From Deltaproteobacteria bacterium (lineage in GTDB: Bacteria; Myxococcota; XYA12-FULL-58-9; JAUUZB01), in the NCBI GenBank assembly GCA_030590185.1, contig JAUUZB010000036.1, positions 1 to 11,639 on the forward strand: a stretch of 11,639 bases of DNA. Direction: 5' to 3'. Below, piece by piece: positions 1 through 7,564 of this stretch. Each line of letters begins with the position of its first letter. The first letter of the stretch is position 1. Position numbers and translations under genes: made by a program. Under the pieces are notes generated by a model that saw nothing but the letters and a program-made list of their open reading frames with translations, made no database searches and had not been told where the DNA came from.

Positions 1-275
1 CACGTCTGCCAATCGCGGTGGGCCCGGGCTCGCTTCGCGTCGAAGCCGATGCGGATCGCCTCCTCACCGAACTCGTCGTACAGCTTGCGTTTGTCCGGGT
101 CCGACAGGACGTCAAAGGCAACGCTGATTTCCTTGAAGCGCTCCTCGGATTCCGCGTCGGCGGGGTTCAGGTCCGGGTGATACTGGCGGGCCAACCGCTT
201 GTAGGTCTTGCGGATCTCGTCCTGACTCGCGGACGGGGCCACCCCGAGGGTGGCATAGAGATCGGTGCTCCTCAT
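1..275 (-). CDS. J-domain co-chaperone (DnaJ/CbpA family), partial, C-terminus outside window
   Basis: This is the N-terminal ~91 residues of a DnaJ-family protein; the rest lies beyond the left edge. The J domain is plain: it opens DLYATLGVAPSAS, helix II carries basic residues (IRKTYKRLARQY), the invariant HPD loop is at residues 33-35, and it closes with FKEISVAFDVLSDPDKRKLYDEFGE in helices III-IV. HPD stimulates the ATPase of DnaK (family knowledge). After residue ~72 the chain reads AIRIGFDAKRARAHRDW, as in many J proteins before the Gly/Phe-rich linker. The visible part does not show whether a zinc-finger domain follows (true DnaJ) or not (CbpA type). The ATG is the natural start because the J domain begins three residues later, and an AGGCGAG-like Shine-Dalgarno lies upstream. 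It is divergent from grpE, the matching nucleotide-exchange factor, which supports a role in the DnaK cycle in the cytoplasm. Confidence 0.92.
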   Translation of the reverse strand, partial: MRSTDLYATLGVAPSASQDEIRKTYKRLARQYHPDLNPADAESEERFKEISVAFDVLSDPDKRKLYDEFGEEAIRIGFDAKRARAHRDWQT

Positions 276-323
276 CGGCTCAACTCGCCTTCGGCCCTAG
301 AATGGGCTCCCCGTGACGGAGCG

Positions 324-348
324 CAAGGCCCGGCCACCCGGGGCCTTG
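324..348. repeat. Inverted repeat in the dnaJ-like/grpE divergent intergenic region
   Basis: CAAGGCCC (324-331) and GGGCCTTG (341-348) are perfect 8-bp inverted arms around a 9-base spacer. The right arm overlaps the CTTG of a possible grpE -35 element. It could be an operator for a repressor or an RNA hairpin in the 5' leader of the minus-strand J-domain gene. It is not the conserved CIRCE element that HrcA binds, so no named regulator can be assigned. Confidence 0.5.
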
Positions 349-372
349 CCTTCCGAGCGCCGGTCCCTACCT
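345..372 (+). promoter_or_regulatory. Possible heat-shock (sigma-32-like) promoter for grpE
   Basis: CTTGCC (345-350) is followed after 14 bases by CCCTACCT (365-372). This loosely resembles the sigma-32 pattern of a CTTG -35 box, 13-15 bases, and a CCCCATNT -10 box. The match is partial, but grpE is a classical heat-shock gene and there is no other good promoter between the divergent genes. The start site would fall only a few bases before the grpE ATG, giving a very short or absent leader. That fits the lack of a well-spaced Shine-Dalgarno for grpE. This is inference only. Confidence 0.28.
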
Positions 373-382
373 TTATAGGGCG

Positions 383-1072
383 ATGTGGTACGACGATTGG
401 AATCAGCCCCGGCTCACGCCGCTCGGCTTCTCTCGATCCCAGGTGCGGCCCGGCCGTCGGATTCCGGTGAGCTCGGTGACCTCCCCGGCACGCGCGACCC
501 CGGCGCGATTGACCTATCCTCCCCTGGAGCCGAGGTACGAGGTCGCCGCTGACCCCGAGCGCGTACCTGAGCCCGAGCTCGCACCCGAGCTCGCACCCGA
601 GGCTGCACCCGAGCTCGCACCCGAGCCCTACCTCGCGCCCACACCACGTTCCGACGCCGTGCGCCTGCGGGAGGCCCTCGTCGATCTCGAAGCCAGCAAA
701 CGTCGTCTCGCCGAGGAGCAGGCCCGGGAGGCCCAGACCTTGCGTCGCAACCTGATCACCGAGCTGTTGCCGGTGCTCGACAACCTCGACAAGTCCGTTG
801 CCGCCGCCGCCACCTCCGACCCATTGATCGAGGGTGTCGAGTTGGTGCGCGCCCAGCTCGAGAAGGTCCTGGCCGGCTACGGGGCCGAGCGCTTCGCGAG
901 CACCGGTGAGGCGTTTGACCCGGAACGCCACGAGGCGGTCGCGGTGGGTCCGGTGGAGGACCCGATCCAAGACGGCACCGTCATCCAGGAGTGGAAGCCC
1001 GGCTACCGCGTCGGGGAGACGGTCCTGCGACCGGCCCAGGTCGTGGTCGGCACGCTCGCCACGGTCCTCTGA
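383..1072 (+). CDS. grpE: GrpE, nucleotide exchange factor for DnaK
   Basis: GrpE releases ADP from the Hsp70 DnaK and works as a homodimer in the cytoplasm. The conserved part starts near residue 92 with a long charged helix (coiled coil, about 92-125). It continues into the family core RRNLITELLPVLDNLDKSV (121-139) and EGVELVRAQLEKVLAGYG (150-167). The C-terminal beta domain has the signature FDPERHEAV (178-186), DGTVIQEWKPGYRVGETVLRPAQVVV (197-222). At 229 residues it is longer than the ~190 of E. coli GrpE because of an N-terminal extension of about 90 residues, Pro/Glu/Ala-rich, containing an APELAPE repeat. This ATG is the first start codon after an in-frame stop. An AGGG sits only two bases before it, so initiation may be leaderless, and the true start could lie further in. 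It is divergent from the J-domain gene. Confidence 0.95.
   Translation: MWYDDWNQPRLTPLGFSRSQVRPGRRIPVSSVTSPARATPARLTYPPLEPRYEVAADPERVPEPELAPELAPEAAPELAPEPYLAPTPRSDAVRLREALVDLEASKRRLAEEQAREAQTLRRNLITELLPVLDNLDKSVAAAATSDPLIEGVELVRAQLEKVLAGYGAERFASTGEAFDPERHEAVAVGPVEDPIQDGTVIQEWKPGYRVGETVLRPAQVVVGTLATVL
572..619 (+). repeat. Four tandem 12-bp repeats inside grpE (APEL/PELA repeat)
   Basis: CCCGAGCTCGCA occurs at 572-583, 584-595 and 608-619, with a variant CCCGAGGCTGCA at 596-607 and a decayed fifth unit after that. The repeats stay in frame and encode the tetrapeptide PELA in the disordered N-terminal extension of GrpE. A tract like this can gain or lose units by slippage without shifting the frame. 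Confidence 0.85.
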
Positions 1073-1113
1073 GCTCCCGCCCGAGATCCCTGAAAAATAG
1101 TGTAAAAAAGCCC

Positions 1114-1140
1114 TTTACAAACACCCCAAAATCCTATTCT
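1114..1140 (+). promoter_or_regulatory. Candidate sigma-70-type promoter for fusA
   Basis: The 100-base gap between grpE and fusA holds an AT-rich stretch (about 1091-1140) that stands out from the GC-rich surroundings. Within it TTTACA (1114-1119) and TATTCT (1135-1140) match the -35 and -10 consensus at 5 and 4 of 6 positions. The spacer is 15 bases, shorter than the usual 17. A start near 1147 would give a leader of about 26 bases consisting almost entirely of the palindrome that covers the fusA ribosome binding site. Confidence 0.4.
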
Positions 1141-1149
1141 GACGCCCGC

Positions 1150-1163
1150 TCCTTCGCGAAGGA
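1150..1163 (+). promoter_or_regulatory. Perfect palindrome containing the fusA Shine-Dalgarno
   Basis: TCCTTCGCGAAGGA is a perfect 14-bp palindrome. Its right half supplies AAGGA (1159-1163), the only good Shine-Dalgarno for fusA, nine bases before the GTG start. In RNA, UCCUU and AAGGA can pair as a 5-bp stem closed by a CGCG tetraloop, which would hide the ribosome binding site. As DNA it could also be a repressor or activator site just downstream of the promoter. The sequence is certain; the regulatory role is inference. Confidence 0.55.
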
Positions 1164-1172
1164 CGAGATGTA

Positions 1173-3254
<2,082 letters not shown>

Positions 3255-3263
3255 GGTCATAGG

Positions 3264-4547
3264 ATGATCCCCGAACGAGTCACCGCAGCGAGTCCCATGA
3301 GAATCCTCGAGACCTCTATCCGCGGCGGTCTGGGCGCCGGCAACCTGGGTGTGCTCCTGGCCCGGGCCGGGGTCGGCAAGACGGCCTTGTTGGTTCGGAT
3401 CGGGCTCGACGACGCCCTGCGTGACCGCGCGGTCCTGCACGTGGCGCTCGGTCAGAACCTCGAGCAGACCATCGGCTGGTACAATCTCCTGTTCGAAGAC
3501 CTCGAGCGCCGCAGCCAGCTGGAGAACCCCCTCGCCGTGCGTGAGATGGTCAGCCGGCGGCGGACCATCCAGGCTTTTCCGGACGCCAAGCTGAGCGCCG
3601 AGCGCCTGCGTGGCGTGATAAAACTCTATGCCGAGCACGTGGCCTTCGAGCCCACCGCGATTTTGATCGACGACTACCCGTGGGGCGACGATGGGGGTGA
3701 GCTGCGCGGCATCAAGGCCGTCGCCGCCGAGATCGGCGCCGAGTTGTGGATGACGGCGCGCACCCACCGTGAGGGGACGCAGGCGCAGGCCAAGGAGATC
3801 CCGCCCCCCTGCGCGACGCACGCGGAGTCGATCGATGTGGCGCTCTGCCTCGAGCCGCAGGGGACGCTGGTGCGCATCGGGCTGCTCAAGGATCACGAAA
3901 ACGACACTCCCACCGACACGCCGCTGCTCTTCGATCCCGACACCATGCGGTTGGTACGACCCAACGGCGAGACCAGCCCGCTGCGGTCCCAGGAGGTCAC
4001 CTTGCTCTCCGGTGGCGCCGCCGGCGCCGAGGCCGCCTTTGGTGCCGCCGCGGAACAATGGGGCGTGCAAGAGAAGAACTTCTCTTTTGCCGGCCGTGAG
4101 CCGGAGCGTCAGGTTTCGATCATCGAGCTCGGCGAGGACGCCCTCAACCTCGGTGGGGTCAGCTCCCGCTACGTCGAGTCGCATCTAAATCGCAGCTTCC
4201 CGGATACGCCCGAGTTCAAGATGCTGCTGCAGTCGATCTGGCATCAGGTGGTGACCGCCGGCCAGGTCTTCGTGGTCGGCGCCATCCTCGAGGATGACAC
4301 GGTCCGCGGTGGCACCGGCTGGGCCGCGGAGCTCGCCAAACATCTGCAGAAGCATCTGTTTGTCTTTGACCAGGAGCGGGGCGGCTGGTGGCGCTGGCAC
4401 GCCGAGGATTGGCACGAGGTCGAGATGCCGCGCATCGAGACCCTCCGCTTCTGCGGCACGGGCACCCGCCACCTGTCGCCAACGGGGAAGGAAGCCATCG
4501 AGGCGTTGTTCGAGCGGTCGTTCGGTACAGAGCAAAAGGGCGACTAG
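3264..4547 (+). CDS. Fusion of RecA/KaiC-like P-loop ATPase with a C-terminal SLOG-like domain
   Basis: Function is not known to me. Residues ~13-235 look like a RecA-superfamily (KaiC-like) ATPase. The start RGGLGAGNLGVLLARAGVGKTALL contains the Walker A (ARAGVGKT, 33-40, Ala replacing the first Gly). A Walker B strand TAILIDDY lies at 131-138, followed by strands LWMTARTH and DVALCLEP. Residues ~243-427 look like a SLOG (LOG/DprA-type Rossmann) domain. They include LLSGGAAGAEAAFGAAAEQWGV (247-268), a strand VFVVGAI (335-341), GGTGWAAELA (349-358), HLFVFDQERGGWWRW (364-378) and a closing FCGTGTRHLSPTGKEAIEALFERSF. SLOG domains bind nucleotides or nucleotide-derived messengers (family knowledge). 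No signal peptide or membrane segment is seen, so it should be cytoplasmic. GAGG seven bases before the ATG overlaps the fusA stop, pointing to co-transcription with EF-G. An internal ATG at residue 12 is an alternative start. The domain calls are by eye. Confidence 0.72.
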   Translation: MIPERVTAASPMRILETSIRGGLGAGNLGVLLARAGVGKTALLVRIGLDDALRDRAVLHVALGQNLEQTIGWYNLLFEDLERRSQLENPLAVREMVSRRRTIQAFPDAKLSAERLRGVIKLYAEHVAFEPTAILIDDYPWGDDGGELRGIKAVAAEIGAELWMTARTHREGTQAQAKEIPPPCATHAESIDVALCLEPQGTLVRIGLLKDHENDTPTDTPLLFDPDTMRLVRPNGETSPLRSQEVTLLSGGAAGAEAAFGAAAEQWGVQEKNFSFAGREPERQVSIIELGEDALNLGGVSSRYVESHLNRSFPDTPEFKMLLQSIWHQVVTAGQVFVVGAILEDDTVRGGTGWAAELAKHLQKHLFVFDQERGGWWRWHAEDWHEVEMPRIETLRFCGTGTRHLSPTGKEAIEALFERSFGTEQKGD

Positions 4548-4554
4548 CCTTCGC

Positions 4555-5412
4555 TCAGCGCGGCGTGGCTTCGACCAATCGCAACGCCCGGCGCACCTCG
4601 TCGTAGTAGTCGTCCTCGGCGCTGGCAAAGGCCTGCATATAGGACTGGGCTAAGAACAGCTTGCCGATCCCAGAGCGATCGCAGTTGAGCAGCAACTCGC
4701 GCAGGCGCGCCACCAGTTTTGGATCGAGCGAGGGGCTGGCGCAAAAGGCCTCGGCCGGAATGCGCCCGGTCTTGGCGAGGATGCGCAGGGACGGGTCCCG
4801 GGTGAACGTCGCGCCCCCGTCCAGCTCGCCGCTGCGCAACATCTCCACGAGCTTGGCGTGATCCCCGGCGAAGCGAATCGCGCCAAAGAATTCGTCAGGC
4901 TCGTGCCCTAGGCCGCGCAGGTAGGCCAACGGATAGAGGTAACCGCTGGTGGAGCCCCTATCGATGAAGCCGAAGGTCTTGCCCCGCAGGTCTTCGATGG
5001 TCTTGATACCGCTCTTGGCCGGGCTGACGATGTAGGCGTCGTAGCTCGCTTGTCCCTCGACGATCGGGATGGCGAGCAGCTTTAGGCCGGGCATCTTGCG
5101 CTTGGCTGACACGTAGCCCAGGGGCGACAGCACCGCGATCTGGACCTCGCCGGCCGCCACTAGGCGGGTGAGGTCTCGGTAGGAGTCACTGACCCGAACC
5201 GCGGCGGCGACCTCGATCTCGGTGGCGAGGTAGGTGGCCAATGGCTCGTAGAGCCTTTGCGACGCGGCCGGACCGAGGGCTGGGGTGATTCCCAGGGTGA
5301 GGGTCTCGAGCTTGGCGGGCTCCGGGCCCGCCGCCTGATCCGCAGGTTCCGAGCAGGTCGCCACGGCGAGGCCGACGGCCAGGATGGGCAGGAGCCGCGC
5401 CCAGATCATCAT
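4555..5412 (-). CDS. Orphan PhnD-like phosphate/phosphonate-type substrate-binding lipoprotein
   Basis: This is a periplasmic substrate-binding protein of the PhnD/PtxB (PBP2) family, 285 residues from the chosen start. Family motifs run LTLGITPALGPAASQRLYEPLATYL (38-62), SYRDLTRLVAAGEVQIAVLSPLGYV (77-101), GIKTIEDLRGKTFGFIDRGSTSGYLYPLAYLRG (135-167), then FAGDHAKLVEMLRSGELDGGATF (181-203). The first residues are a signal peptide, MMIWARLLPILAVGLAVATC, with Cys20 a probable lipid anchor; Thr at -1 is unusual for a lipobox. An upstream GTG at 5481 would put 23 Arg/Pro-rich residues before the signal peptide, so the paired ATGs at 5412/5409 are preferred. No PhnC ATPase or PhnE permease is beside it. 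It may feed a transporter encoded elsewhere or act as a sensor. Its ligand cannot be read from sequence. It follows pyk by 74 bases on the same strand and converges on the ATPase-SLOG gene with 7 bases between the stops. Confidence 0.85.
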   Translation of the reverse strand: MMIWARLLPILAVGLAVATCSEPADQAAGPEPAKLETLTLGITPALGPAASQRLYEPLATYLATEIEVAAAVRVSDSYRDLTRLVAAGEVQIAVLSPLGYVSAKRKMPGLKLLAIPIVEGQASYDAYIVSPAKSGIKTIEDLRGKTFGFIDRGSTSGYLYPLAYLRGLGHEPDEFFGAIRFAGDHAKLVEMLRSGELDGGATFTRDPSLRILAKTGRIPAEAFCASPSLDPKLVARLRELLLNCDRSGIGKLFLAQSYMQAFASAEDDYYDEVRRALRLVEATPR

Positions 5413-5418
5413 GGAGCC

Positions 5419-5424
5419 AGTATA
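5419..5424 (-). promoter_or_regulatory. Possible -10 box (TATACT) of a leaderless promoter for the PhnD-like gene
   Basis: Read on the minus strand, TATACT lies six bases upstream of the ATG at 5412. It matches the -10 consensus at 5 of 6 positions and ends where transcription would start almost at the A of the ATG. No purine-rich Shine-Dalgarno is well placed before this start, which fits leaderless translation. No convincing -35 box is seen 16-18 bases upstream, so the call is weak. Confidence 0.3.
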
Positions 5425-5486
5425 CCTGGGAAACGGTCGGGACACTCGCGCGCCATGTGGGCCGGGCCGTCGCGGAGACACGCTCC

Positions 5487-6956
5487 CTAGCGCACCGCGT
5501 GCACGACGATCTCGTCGGTGCCGTGCATCTTCCCCGAGCCGATGGAGATGAACAGCACGTGGTTGCCCTTGCCCGCGAGCCCGTGTTTTTTGAGCAGCTT
5601 CTCACCGTAGGCGATGTATTCGGCCCGGGTCAGGCGCTTCTTCACCACGTACGGATACACGCCCCACATGAGGTGGAGCGTTCGGGCGAGACGCGCCGAT
5701 GGTGTTAGGGCGAGGATCGGCGCCGCCGGCCGGTCCGCCGAGATGGCGCGTGCCGTGAACCCGGAGCGGGTCAGGACGATCATGGCGCGCACCATTAGAT
5801 CGCGCGACAGCTGAGCGGCGGCGGTGCCGATCGCGTCCTCCACGTCCTCGGCGTGGTCGACGCCGGCGCGGGTAAAGTGGCCGGCGTGGGCAAAGAACTG
5901 GAAGGCCTCGGTCTCGCGCAGCACGTTGTCCATAAAGCGCAGGGCCTCGAGCGGGTACCTACCGGCGGCGGTCTCCGCCGACAGCATCACCGCGTCGGTG
6001 CCCGCCTGACAGGCACCGGAGACGTCGCCCACCTCGGCGCGGGTCGGCCGGCTGTGCTCGATCATGCTCTCGAGCATTTGGGTGGCCACGATCACCGGCT
6101 TGTTCAGCTCGTTGGCGATTCGGATCAGCTTGTTCTGGATGAGCGGCACCTTGCTCGGCGGCAGCTCCACCCCGAGGTCGCCACGGGCGACCATGATGGC
6201 ATCGCTCTGCTCGATGATACCGAGGATGTTGGTGAGCGCCTCTGGCTTCTCGATCTTCGAGACGATCGGGATGTCGGCGCCGTGCTCAGCGAGCAGCTCG
6301 CGCAGCTCGACCACGTCCTCCGGCCGGCGCACGAAGGAGAGCGCCACATAGTCCACCGCGCCGCGTACGCAGAACTCGACGTCGGCGCGATCCTTGGGGG
6401 TGAGCGCCGGTGTCTTGAGCGGCGTCTTCGGCAGGTTCATCCCCTTCTTGTCCTTGAGCCGTCCGCCCCGCACCACCCGTGCCTCGAGTCGGCCGCCCTT
6501 GCGGCCGAGGGCCTCGAGCTCGAGGTTGCCGTCGTCGAGCAGGATCGGATCACCGCGCCGTACCTCCTTGATCATGGGTGCGTACTGGGTGGGGATCAGG
6601 TTGGCGTTCCCGAGCACCTCGTCGGCGGTGATCCAGACCTTTGCTCCATCGGTGAGCTCCGCGCTGCCGCCGTTGAAACAGCCGACCCGGATCTTCGGGC
6701 CGCACAGGTCCGCCAGGACCGCCACCGAGCGGTCGAGCTTCTTGGAGATCCGCCGAATGAGGCGGATGGTGCGCAGGTGCTCCGGGCCGCTGCCGTGGGA
6801 AAAGTTGACCCTGAAGACGTCGGCGCCCGCCAGGATCATCTTCTCCAACATCTCCGCCGAGCTCGAGGCCGGGCCGATGGTGGCGATGATCTTGGTGCGG
6901 CGGAAGTAGAGGTGCTTGTGGTTGAGGTCGAGCTCGAAGAGGGACTCAGTGGCCAT
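5487..6956 (-). CDS. pyk: Pyruvate kinase
   Basis: Pyruvate kinase converts phosphoenolpyruvate and ADP to pyruvate and ATP, the last step of glycolysis, in the cytoplasm. The 489-residue length is typical of the bacterial enzyme. Motifs in order: RTKIIATIGPAS (20-31), VNFSHG (50-55), the catalytic-site strand VSKIEKPEAL (232-241), MVARGDLGVEL (255-265), ATQMLESMIEHSRPTRAEVGDV (291-312) and TDAVMLSAETAAGRYPLEA (320-338). The C-terminal regulatory domain follows from about residue 365. The segment LADLCGPKIRVG (81-92) has Lys88 where K+-dependent enzymes have Glu (Glu117 in rabbit muscle numbering), so this enzyme is predicted not to need K+. A Shine-Dalgarno AGGG lies seven bases before the ATG, inside one arm of an inverted repeat. 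It lies between slyD (64 bases upstream) and the PhnD-like gene (74 bases downstream), all on the same strand. Confidence 0.97.
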   Translation of the reverse strand: MATESLFELDLNHKHLYFRRTKIIATIGPASSSAEMLEKMILAGADVFRVNFSHGSGPEHLRTIRLIRRISKKLDRSVAVLADLCGPKIRVGCFNGGSAELTDGAKVWITADEVLGNANLIPTQYAPMIKEVRRGDPILLDDGNLELEALGRKGGRLEARVVRGGRLKDKKGMNLPKTPLKTPALTPKDRADVEFCVRGAVDYVALSFVRRPEDVVELRELLAEHGADIPIVSKIEKPEALTNILGIIEQSDAIMVARGDLGVELPPSKVPLIQNKLIRIANELNKPVIVATQMLESMIEHSRPTRAEVGDVSGACQAGTDAVMLSAETAAGRYPLEALRFMDNVLRETEAFQFFAHAGHFTRAGVDHAEDVEDAIGTAAAQLSRDLMVRAMIVLTRSGFTARAISADRPAAPILALTPSARLARTLHLMWGVYPYVVKKRLTRAEYIAYGEKLLKKHGLAGKGNHVLFISIGSGKMHGTDEIVVHAVR

Positions 6957-6963
6957 GCTTGTA

Positions 6964-6990
6964 CCCTGGGATCTGCGTCCGCGCCCAGGG
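6964..6990 (-). promoter_or_regulatory. Inverted repeat covering the pyk Shine-Dalgarno
   Basis: CCCTGGG (6964-6970) and CCCAGGG (6984-6990) are 7-bp inverted arms 13 bases apart in the slyD-pyk gap. On the minus-strand transcript the 3' arm, CCCAGGG, contains the AGGG that serves as Shine-Dalgarno for pyk. A folded stem would therefore mask it. A second small inverted repeat, CTCGA/TCGAG (6997-7001 and 7008-7012), lies just after the slyD stop. No T-run follows either one, so neither looks like a rho-independent terminator. Confidence 0.45.
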
Positions 6991-7020
6991 CCCGGGCTCG
7001 AAGCGCCTCGAGGAGATTGC

Positions 7021-7503
7021 TCAGTGGTGGTGGTCGCCCTCGTGGGCGTGCCCGTGCTCGCGTTCCTCGGGGGTCGATTCGCGCAGCGAGGTGATGGTGA
7101 CGTCGAAATTGAGGGTCATGCCGGCCAACGGGTGATTGGCGTCGACCGTGACCTCGTCACCGTCGAGGTCGGTGACCGTGACGACCAACGGCCCGCCCTC
7201 GGTATCGGCTTCGAACTGCATGCCGACCTCGAGATCCTCGCCGAGCTCCTCGAACTCAGAGGCCGCCACGGTCCGGATCAATGTCGGGTCGGTCTGGCCG
7301 TAGCCATCGTCCGGCCCGACCTTGACGTGCACCGTGTCACCGATCTCCTTGCCGTGCAGGGCTCGCTCGAGACCAGGGACGATCTCGCCGTGGCCGTAGA
7401 GAAAGAAGAGGGGCCCGTCGTCGTCGGAGCTGTCGATGATGTTGTCTTCGACATCGCTGACGACGTAGTCGATGCCCACGACTCGATTGTTGTCGACGTT
7501 CAT
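7021..7503 (-). CDS. slyD: SlyD, FKBP-type peptidyl-prolyl cis-trans isomerase
   Basis: SlyD is a cytoplasmic prolyl isomerase and chaperone that in many bacteria also binds nickel through a His-rich tail. From the chosen ATG it has 160 residues. The FKBP part shows VGIDYVVSD (9-17), FLYGHGEIVPGLERALHGKEIGD (34-56) and PDDGYG (64-69). The inserted chaperone (IF) domain spans about 70-120. The FKBP fold resumes at DANHPLAGMTLNFDVTI (121-137). The C-terminus HGHAHEGDHHH (150-160) is a short metal-binding tail, much shorter than in E. coli SlyD. The frame stays open 16 codons further upstream. The 7503 ATG is preferred because the family begins here and an AAGGGG lies four bases before it. The C39-like gene lies 61 bases upstream and pyk 64 bases downstream, same strand. 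Confidence 0.95.
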   Translation of the reverse strand: MNVDNNRVVGIDYVVSDVEDNIIDSSDDDGPLFFLYGHGEIVPGLERALHGKEIGDTVHVKVGPDDGYGQTDPTLIRTVAASEFEELGEDLEVGMQFEADTEGGPLVVTVTDLDGDEVTVDANHPLAGMTLNFDVTITSLRESTPEEREHGHAHEGDHHH

Positions 7504-7507
7504 GGGG

Positions 7508-7513
7508 CCCCTT
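7508..7513 (-). promoter_or_regulatory. Shine-Dalgarno that fixes the slyD start
   Basis: On the minus strand AAGGGG precedes the ATG at 7503 with four bases between. It is the only good ribosome binding site in this gap, and it rules against the longer open frame reaching 7551. It abuts a GGGGCCCC palindrome next to the start codon. Confidence 0.6.
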
Positions 7514-7564
7514 AGCGAGGAGCGCAGGGGGAGATCAACCCCGGCTGGCAACCCTCCAACAACC

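Noticed and set aside
572..640. Short tandem repeats considered as a CRISPR-like array
   Set aside because: Units are 12 bp, contiguous, in frame within grpE, and have no spacers.
1091..1120. A-rich runs after grpE considered as a rho-independent terminator
   Set aside because: The runs are A on the grpE strand, and no GC-rich stem precedes them in either usable direction.
5413..5481. Longer start (GTG at 5481) for the PhnD-like gene
   Set aside because: It would bury the signal peptide behind 23 Arg/Pro-rich residues. No good ribosome binding site supports it.
6991..7012. Hairpin after slyD considered as a terminator
   Set aside because: The stem is only about 5 bp with no following U-run, and pyk starts at once on the same strand.
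5853..7094. 413-codon open frame on the plus strand opposite pyk
   Set aside because: It is antisense to a fully conserved pyruvate kinase, has low-complexity His/Arg/Leu-rich composition and no recognisable motif. It is a typical GC-rich shadow frame.
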